NCBI GenBank assembly: GCA_936450465.1
Contig: OW388302.1
Coordinates: forward strand, 63,091,826 to 63,155,825
Direction: 5' to 3'
DNA from: Gibbula magus
Taxonomy: Eukaryota; Mollusca; Gastropoda; Trochida; Trochidae
DNA length: 64,000 nucleotides
Shown: piece after piece, positions 43,401-52,400 of the stretch
Layout of the letters: every line of letters begins with the position of its first letter
Numbering within the stretch: position 1 is the stretch's first letter
Translations under genes and position numbers: made by a program
The notes under the pieces: generated by a model
The model's database searches: none
What the model was told of the DNA's origin: nothing
Seen by the model: only the letters and a program-made list of their open reading frames with translations

Positions 43401-46400
43401 TGTCTGTCCAAACACCATGCCAAACGTGCACGTTTATGGTGGTCTCTCAACAAGGGACGTTTAATTACCCTTCCTGCCTTTAGTCCTGCCGATTTGAGGC
43501 GATTTCTGACTGTGCTGGTGCTGATGTTTCGATTTGGTAACCACAGACGTTTCAGCTGAGGACTTGTCAGGAAAGGTTCTCGGCGTACATGTCGAAGTGA
43601 GCCGGTCCTCTCGAGGTGTAGTGACAGTAGGTCTTCCAGACCTTGGACGGTCCATTGCACTTTCTGTCTGCGTATGCTTCCGGACTAAACGACTAACAAC
43701 AGTGTAATGGTATCCCAGATTACGTCCTATCGTTTTAAAGGACATTCCTGCATACCAATAATTTGATTTCCGAGGTCCATTGACAATCGTCTTCGTGCAA
43801 TGTTCAATAGATATGATTGAATGGCTATGGAAAGCAACGTACCATACCACCAAATGCAGTTGGGCCATACTGCTTTTTGCGATCCTCGAGCGTAGCATGT
43901 TACACGTGCATGCCCCGAACGTGTAGGCGCGACTGTCACGCCTCACTGGTATCGCCAAACACTACTCTTCTCATAAATGAACCTTGTTTAATTATTTAAA
44001 ACATTCTAGAAAAGATACCATCACAACAATCAGGGGGTGCTTAACTTTTTTCTTTGTGTATGTAAGATGTGTTATATATGCTCAGGGATTCAACAACTCC
44101 ATCTGGAAGGAAGAAGTGTTTTACATGTTGAAAAGCTTCTGTCCATGGCAAGTGATTTTAACTACCATATTTTATTAGTTGTATCGTGAAATACCAGGAC
44201 AGTTTGTTCGAGAGGCCCTATCCGAGGAAGGACCTAAGATAAGATAAGATAAGATAACACTTTATTACCCAAAAGGGAATTCTTCTTACATCCAACAGAG
44301 CATGACATGAAATGTATACCAAATTTATATAATACATGATTATTAAACATATAATTTTTTAAAACAAAAACACACATTCACACAACACATATAATTGTAC
44401 AACTCGATAAGTTCTAAAATTGGTATTGGAATCTGAAATTTCTCATGCGGACTGTTTATTTAGAATTGAAATACTTGAGGGTATAAATGATTTCCGAGTT
44501 CAGTTGGATTTGTGAAAAGGCATATTAAAACGTTTTCCGGACGGCAAAAGTGAATACTGTGAGTGCAGGACATGTGATGGATCTGACATAATCTTCCGAG
44601 CGTGTGATACTATTTTGTCGTCATTTATTGACGCGGGTGATCAATGATGGTACTAACAATTTTTGAGCTTATATTAACAATCCTGTTTAATTTGTTTTTA
44701 TCTTGAAGACTGAGGGAACCGAACCAACATTGCATGCCGAAGGACAAAACACTTTGTACAAAACATGTGTAAAAAACTTTCAGTAATTTCACATCAACAT
44801 CAAATGATCTTAATTTCCTCATAAAATACAGTCTCTGTTGACACTTTTTGTACACAGCTTCAGTGTTACTTTTCCAATTCAATTTATCATCAATAATGGT
44901 ACCGAGATATTTGTATTTCGACACGATTTCAACAGGAGTATCACTCATATTAATAGGTTCTAACGGGGTTTCCCTGGATCTGAAATCGAATATCATTTCC
45001 TTTGTTTTCTTCCCATTTATTTGAAGAAAGTTGTCATGGCACCAATTCCACAAATTCGAAATCTCTGATCGATATCCATCTTCATGAGAATCATTTAACA
45101 GAGCAATGAGAGCAGCGTCATCAGCAAACTTCACAATTGAACAGGATGGATCTTTTGCAACACAATCATTTGTATATGTAATAAATAACACAGGTGACAG
45201 CACGCATCCTTGTGGAGCGCCAGTATTAACAGTAACAGTTGAAGATAGACAATTATTTACACGAACAGATTGTGTCCTGTTTGTGAGAAATTCACTTATC
45301 CACTTAATGATAGAGGGGTTGACACTCATGTTGATGAGCTTACGAACAAGGAGGTGAGGCTGAATTGTATTAAACGCTGATGAAAAATCAACGAATGAGA
45401 TACGGGCATACGATTTGGGAGTTTCCAGGTGATTATACAATTTATCCAACATAGTTAGAGTGGCATCTTCTACACTACGCTTTGCGCGATAGGCAAACTG
45501 TAATGGATCCAAAATGTGATCTATATTTTGCAAGAGAAAGGGAAGCACTAATCGCTCGAAACATTTCATGGCCACTGACGTGAGAGAAACAGGTCGATAA
45601 TCATTTAATTCTTTTGGTCTAGACACTTTCGGAACTGGTACCACTGTGGAATTTTTCCATATCTTTGGTAATCTATGGGAGTCGAGAGAGACTTGATAAA
45701 GCTTACAAAATATAGGGGAGAGTTGATCAGCACATGACTTTAAAACAATGCCTGTTAAATTGTCTGGCCCTGACGCTTTCCGAATATTAATTTTCGAAAA
45801 ACATGACTTTACATTTTCTATACTAATTCTGATGTCGTTTGTAGTATTTGTGAAGACTGGAGAATCAAGTTCATTTTGTAGCTCCCCTGAAAAGTCTTTG
45901 TCGTCAAATCTAGCATAAAATTAATTGAGTTTTTCAGCAAAGGACTTAGCATCGGAAGTAGAAATCTGCTCTCTCTTTTTATCATTACCAATCATGGTAT
46001 TTAAGCTATTCCACATTGTTCTAGAATTGCCACAGTAAAACTCCTTCTCTACTTTGCGCTTAAAGTCTTCTTTACATTTCTTTACTTGTAAGGAAATATC
46101 TTTCTGAATCCTCTTAACTTCTAAAAGATCACCTTTACAATATGCTATCTTTTTCATATTTAGAAGGCTTTTCATTTCTTTTGTAACCCATTGTTTATTA
46201 TTGGGGAAAATTTTAATGGTTTTACTGGGAATGACAGAATCTACACAAAAGTTTATATAACTAGTAATTGTGTCCGTCAGCTGATCGGGGTCGGAACTAC
46301 CAGCCATCATTGCATTCCAGTCTGTGCACTCAAAACATCCCTGAAGTTGTTGGATTGAATCTGGGTTCCAGAACTTGATTGTCTTTACTTCAGGCTTTCC

Positions 46401-49400
46401 TGTCTTAATGTTCTGTTTGTATGACGGAAGGAGATGAACTGTATTGTGGTCGGAAGATCCAAGCGGTGGTTTGTCAACTGCTTTGTAGGCGCCTTTGATA
46501 TTACCATAACAAAGATCCAGTGTTTTATTTCTCCTAGTGTGACATTTCACATATTGTTCATAGCTCGGAAGAACAGATTTCAATGAACATTGATTGACTT
46601 CTCCCAGCACGAATTTCGGAGCCTGCGGAGAAATATTTTCTAGTTTTTGCACGTGTTGGAAGATGATTTCTGAAGATGTCTTAACATTGGCGCTAGGCGG
46701 AACATAAACAAGTACAAGGAATAGTTGTCCAAATTCTCGTGGCAAATAGTGAGGTCTGAAAGACACTGAAAGGAGTTCGATGTTTGGGGTACATAATGTC
46801 TCTCTTATGACGTACTGCTTGCACCACTTTTTGTTCACGAACATACACAAACCGCCTCCATGAAGTTTTCCTGAGGAATTCACATCCCTGTCTGCTCTAA
46901 TTGGTTCACCGAATCCAGTTAGGGACAATGATGAATTATCAATGTTTCCATTTAGCCAAGTTTCCGAGAAACACAACACACAACTTTCTCGGTATTCATG
47001 CAAATAGGAAACACTTGCCTCAAGCTCGGGAAGTTTGCTTCTCAAAGATCGGACATTTGATAGGAGTAGGGTTGGAAGAGGGGGGTGAAATTTTCGTGCT
47101 CTCACACGTCGGCGAATTCCTCCCTTTCTTCCTCGCTTCCTTCTTTGCTTCTTATTGTCCTCTTTTCCCTCATCTTCTCGCCTGCATTCCTCTGGAAGAT
47201 GGATTGACAGTCCGCTGACGTCGCTATAGCCATTCAATGATATCAGCTGATGACGGCTGTAAGCGAGACGGCCATGTTGATGGTCGTTTACGTCGTTAAC
47301 GTTGCTTAGCGACAATGATGCCGACGATGCCAAGTTCAAAAAATGGTTCAAAACCAAAATTATGGGATAAAAACTTGAAATTTTGATCGCTTTCATTGTA
47401 CAATACCGTTGTTGATGATCACACACATTTCACAATGACAATACACAGCTTAAACACAGAAATATCAAATAATTGTCGGAGCTCTGTCGATGTGTGTCGC
47501 CACTGTGCAGCGCCACCTACTCGCCTACAAACTGTCCTGGTATTTTCCGATGCAACGAGGAAATTATGGTAGTAACTGTCTTACATCTCACTTATTCAGC
47601 GTGAAATAACATGAAAAGGAATAATTTTAAAATTATGTAAAATTTTCACAACCGTTGTGTTGCCCCTTCTCCAGTGTATGAATGAATTGCGTAATACTAC
47701 ATATGTTCAGTCTGAGCGATTTTAGCATGTGATTCTCGTGTGTAAAATTACATCGTGCATCTTGCATAACGTGCAATCCATTGCCATTTGGGTGATTTTG
47801 CCACAGATTTTCACAATTTGTACATTTACTGATGGAAATTGGAGAGGAGTGGAATCATCTTATGTGTTGCACGGCTGTGAAATATCACAAGTGAAATCTT
47901 AAAAGTAATATATTCGCTCGGACTGTCAATATGCATGTCACTGAAGCTTCTTAACTTCTCTTTAACTAAAAATTATCTTTATGCTGTATATATTGCTATT
48001 ATTTATCAAAAACGAATTATAATTCAAACTATAGTTAATACATTTAGGTCTAAATTAAATTAACTAAAACTGCAAATGATGTTGTTTATCAGAAGCTATG
48101 TTTATTTGTTGGTTCAGTTCTTTCCAGTGTCATATCTGCCAAACACAATTCTTTATACAAATAGTTTTATTTCGATATTATCGATATTATCGGTAGATGA
48201 AGCACCGTTCTCCTGCCTAATGAACCTATTCAATTAAACAGTTACCTGTTGGTGTATTTGTCCTTTGACAATGTGTATATAGCCTGGTTTAAACTAGTTT
48301 TTAAATCTTGTCCGTGTATCAGATATCAAACCCTTGCGTCCAAAAGAGTCCCGATATCAATAATGCACTTTATGAATCGTTGCCACGGACAACGAGGTCT
48401 AAGTTCAGTCAAGAAGCTCACCAATAAAGGCAGTCTTGGTTCCACCTTCCTTTGTACTTCCGGCCACGATACTCTTGGACGCGGTGGTAAACTCATTCCA
48501 AATGCTACCGCTGATCAATGATAAACAACGGTATTACCCATGTTCATGTTCCTTATCAGGTGCAAGGCGATTGGACAAGTACGCTAAGCAGATGTATGAT
48601 CGGCCCATACCATGGATATTCAAGATTCTCATCAAGTTCGTCACGCCTGCGCTGCTTGTGGTTAGTTCATACATTTTATTTAGATCATCAAAATTTGCAT
48701 AATGATGATGTTGATGATGATGTTGGTGATGATGATGATGTTGTTGATGATGATGTTGGTGACGCGGTGTTTTCTCAAGTAATACATTGTTAAAATGTTG
48801 ACGAAATGCAGTTTGGAGTACATCTATCAAATCAACTGCCATGGTCTTCGCATTCAAATTATGCAGCTGTAGAGACAAAGAAAGTATTACATGGAATGAT
48901 ACGGCAAATAAATATTCTTGATGATCTCAGCATGAATAAGCCCTATCCTTTTTATGGGACGGAAATGTGGTGATCAAATACATTAAGTTTGCAAAACTAA
49001 CAAAAATTCTCTAAAAATTATGGTTTATAGAGGATGTCAGATTTACTTTATAAATTTACTCTTATTATGTCCCCCGTAAAGCTTTGCGAGAGACATAATG
49101 TTTTCGCCTCCGTCCATCCTTCCGTCTTTCCGTCCTTCCGTCCTTCCGTCCTTCCGAAATGCTTTCGTTTCCGGGCCATTTCTCTAAGACCGTTCAATAT
49201 TTTTATTTACGAAACTTGGTATATATATGGTTAGACCTAGTGGTGGAGTGTGGCCTTTTGCTACTAAAGATATTCTGATGTTTATATTGTTTCTGGTTTC
49301 CATGGAAATAATTTGAACTTAGTGCATATTTGGGAAGGAATCTTTTCCGGCCTCCTCCTCCAAATCTAAGCAGTATTTCTTCATGAAACTTGTGTGTGGT

Positions 49401-52400
49401 TAGATCTAGTGTTGGAGTGGTGCCTTTTGCTACTTACTTAGCTTTAGGTTATTCTGATTTTTACATATTTAGATTTTTTGGTTTCAGTTTGAACTTAATG
49501 CATATGGGGGTAGTGAACTTATCCAATCTAAATTAATTTAGATCGACTATGGATATAATCTAATATACCTGTTGATCTAAATTTATTAAGATTGGACCTT
49601 CATGTAGTGTACTTGGTGCATATAGGGATAAGGAACCTTTTCCGACCTCCATCTCAAAATCATTAGTGAAAAATAATGTTAAGAGCACAAGGTTGGATTG
49701 AAAGTTGGAGCCAGGGACATCACAGTGCATCACATGCAGAACTTTCTGATTGTAAAATAATGCGGTATTGGATGAAGTTGTTGCACATTTACATCACTTG
49801 CCAAAGAAATGCTATGAAATGGTCCGTTTATATGAAATTGACATAATGATTGTGTGATTGATATAAACAAATACCATCTTCCACATCGAGCACCCAAGAA
49901 CTTAAAAATCTGTCCATGTTTATACTGTTATTAGAGTTAGACTTTATGTTATGTATGCAATGTATTTCATGTAATAAAGACCCGACGACTCCTCAGCACC
50001 AGAATAAAGCTTCACAAACATTTCGCCAAAAACCCTCGAGTGATACTGCTGTGTACATCCTTTCAGGTTTTTATTTCAGATAATATTCACCTACGCCTTG
50101 TACGACTACCGCCCACCTAAGTACGGCGACTACAACTACCCGGAGTGGGCTGGTGGACTAGGCTGGTGTATATCTGCAGTTATAGTTCTACCCCTGCCTG
50201 TCTGGATGGGAGTCAGTGTGTACAGGGCTAGAGGGGACACTCTTATACAGGTGATGTTATGAGTCAGTGTGTACAGGGCTAGAGGGGACACTCTTATACA
50301 GGTGGTGTTATGAGTCAGTGTGTACAGGGCTAGAGGGGACACTCTTATACAGGTGATGTCATGAGTCAGTGTGTACAGGGCTAGAGGGGACACTCTTATA
50401 CAGGGGATGTCATGAGTCAGTGTGTACAGGGCTAGAGGGGACACTCTTATACAGGTGGTGTTATGAGTCAGTGTGTACAGGGCTAGAGGGGACACTCTTA
50501 TACAGGTGATGTTATGAGTCGGTGTGTATAGGGCTAGAGGAGACACTCTTATACAGGTGATGTTATGAGTCAGTGTGTACAGGGCTAGAGGGGACACTCT
50601 TATACAGGTGATGTTATGAGTCAGTGTGTACAGGGCTAGAGGGGACACTCTTATACAGGTGATGTCATGAGTCAGTGTGTACAGGGCTAGAGGGGACACT
50701 CTTATACAGGTGATGTTATGAGTCGGTGTGTATAGGGCTAGAGGAGACACTCTTATACAGGTGATGTTATGAGTCAGTGTGTACTGGGCTAGAGGGGACA
50801 CTCTTATACAGGTGACGTTATGAGTCAGTGTGTACAGGGCTAGAGGGGACACTCTTATACAGGTGATGTCATGAGTCAGTGTGTACAGGGCTAGAGGAGA
50901 CACTCTTATACAGGTGATGTCATGAGTCAGTGTGTACAGGGCTAGAGGGGACACTCTTATACAGGTGATGTTATGAGTCAGTGTGTACAGGGCTAGAGGG
51001 GACACTCTTATACAGGTGATGTCATGAGTCAGTGTGTACAGGGCTAGAGGGGACACTCTTATACAGGTGATGTCATGAGTCAGTGTGTACAGGGCTAGAG
51101 GGGACACTCTTATACAGGTGATGTCATGAGTCAGTGTGTACAGGGCTAGATGGGAACACTCTTATACAGGTGATGTCATGAGTCAGTGTGTACAGGGCTA
51201 GAGGGGACACTCTTATACAGGTGATGTCATGAGTCAGTGTGTACAGGGCTAGATGGGAACACTCTTATACAGGTGATGTCATGAGTCAGTGTGTACAGGG
51301 CTAGAGGGGACACTCTTATACAGGTGATGTCATGAGTCAGTGTGTACAGGGCTAGAGGGGACACTCTTATACAGGTGATGTCATGAGTCAGTGTGTACAG
51401 GGCTAGATGGGACACTCTTATACAGGTGATGTCATGAGTCAGTGTGTACAGGGCTAGAGGGAACACTCTTATACAGGTGATGTCATGAGTCAGTGTGTAC
51501 AGGGCTAGATGGGAACACTCTTATACAGGTGATGTCATGAGTCAGTGTGTACAGGGCTAGAGGGGACACTCTTATACAGGTGATGTCATGAGTCAGTGTG
51601 TACAGGGCTAGATGGGAACACTCTTATACAGGTGATGTCATGAGTCAGTGTGTACAGGGCTAGAGGGGACACTCTTATACAGGTGATGTCATGAGTCAGT
51701 GTGTACAGGGCTAGAGGGGACACTCTTATACAGGTGATGTCATGAGTCAGTGTGTACAGGGCTAGATGGGACACTCTTATACAGGTGATGTCATGAGTCA
51801 GTGTGTACAGGGCTAGAGGGAACACTCTTATACAGGTGATGTCATGAGTCAGTGTGTACAGGGCTAGAGGGAACACTCTTATACAGGTGATGTCATGAGT
51901 CAGTGTGTACAGGGCTAGATGGGAACACTCTTATACAGGTGATGTCATGAGTCAGTGTGTACAGGGCTAGAGGGGACACTCTTATACAGGTGATGTCATG
52001 AGTCAGTGTGTACAGGGCTAGATGGGAACACTCTTATACAGGTGATGTCATGAGTCAGTGTGTACAGGGCTAGAGGGGACACTCTTATACAGGTGATGTC
52101 ATGAGTCAGTGTGTACAGGGCTAGAGGGGACACTCTTATACAGGTGATGTCATGAGTCAGTGTGTACAGGGCTAGATGGGACACTCTTATACAGGTGATG
52201 TCATGAGTCAGTGTGTACAGGGCTAGAGGGAACACTCTTATACAGGTGATGTCATGAGTCAGTGTGTACAGGGCTAGAGGGAACACTCTTATACAGGTGA
52301 TGTCATGAGTCAGTGTGTACAGGGCTAGAGGGGACACTCTTATACAGGTGATGTCATGAGTCAGTGTGTACAGGGCTAGAGGGAACACTCTTATACAGGT

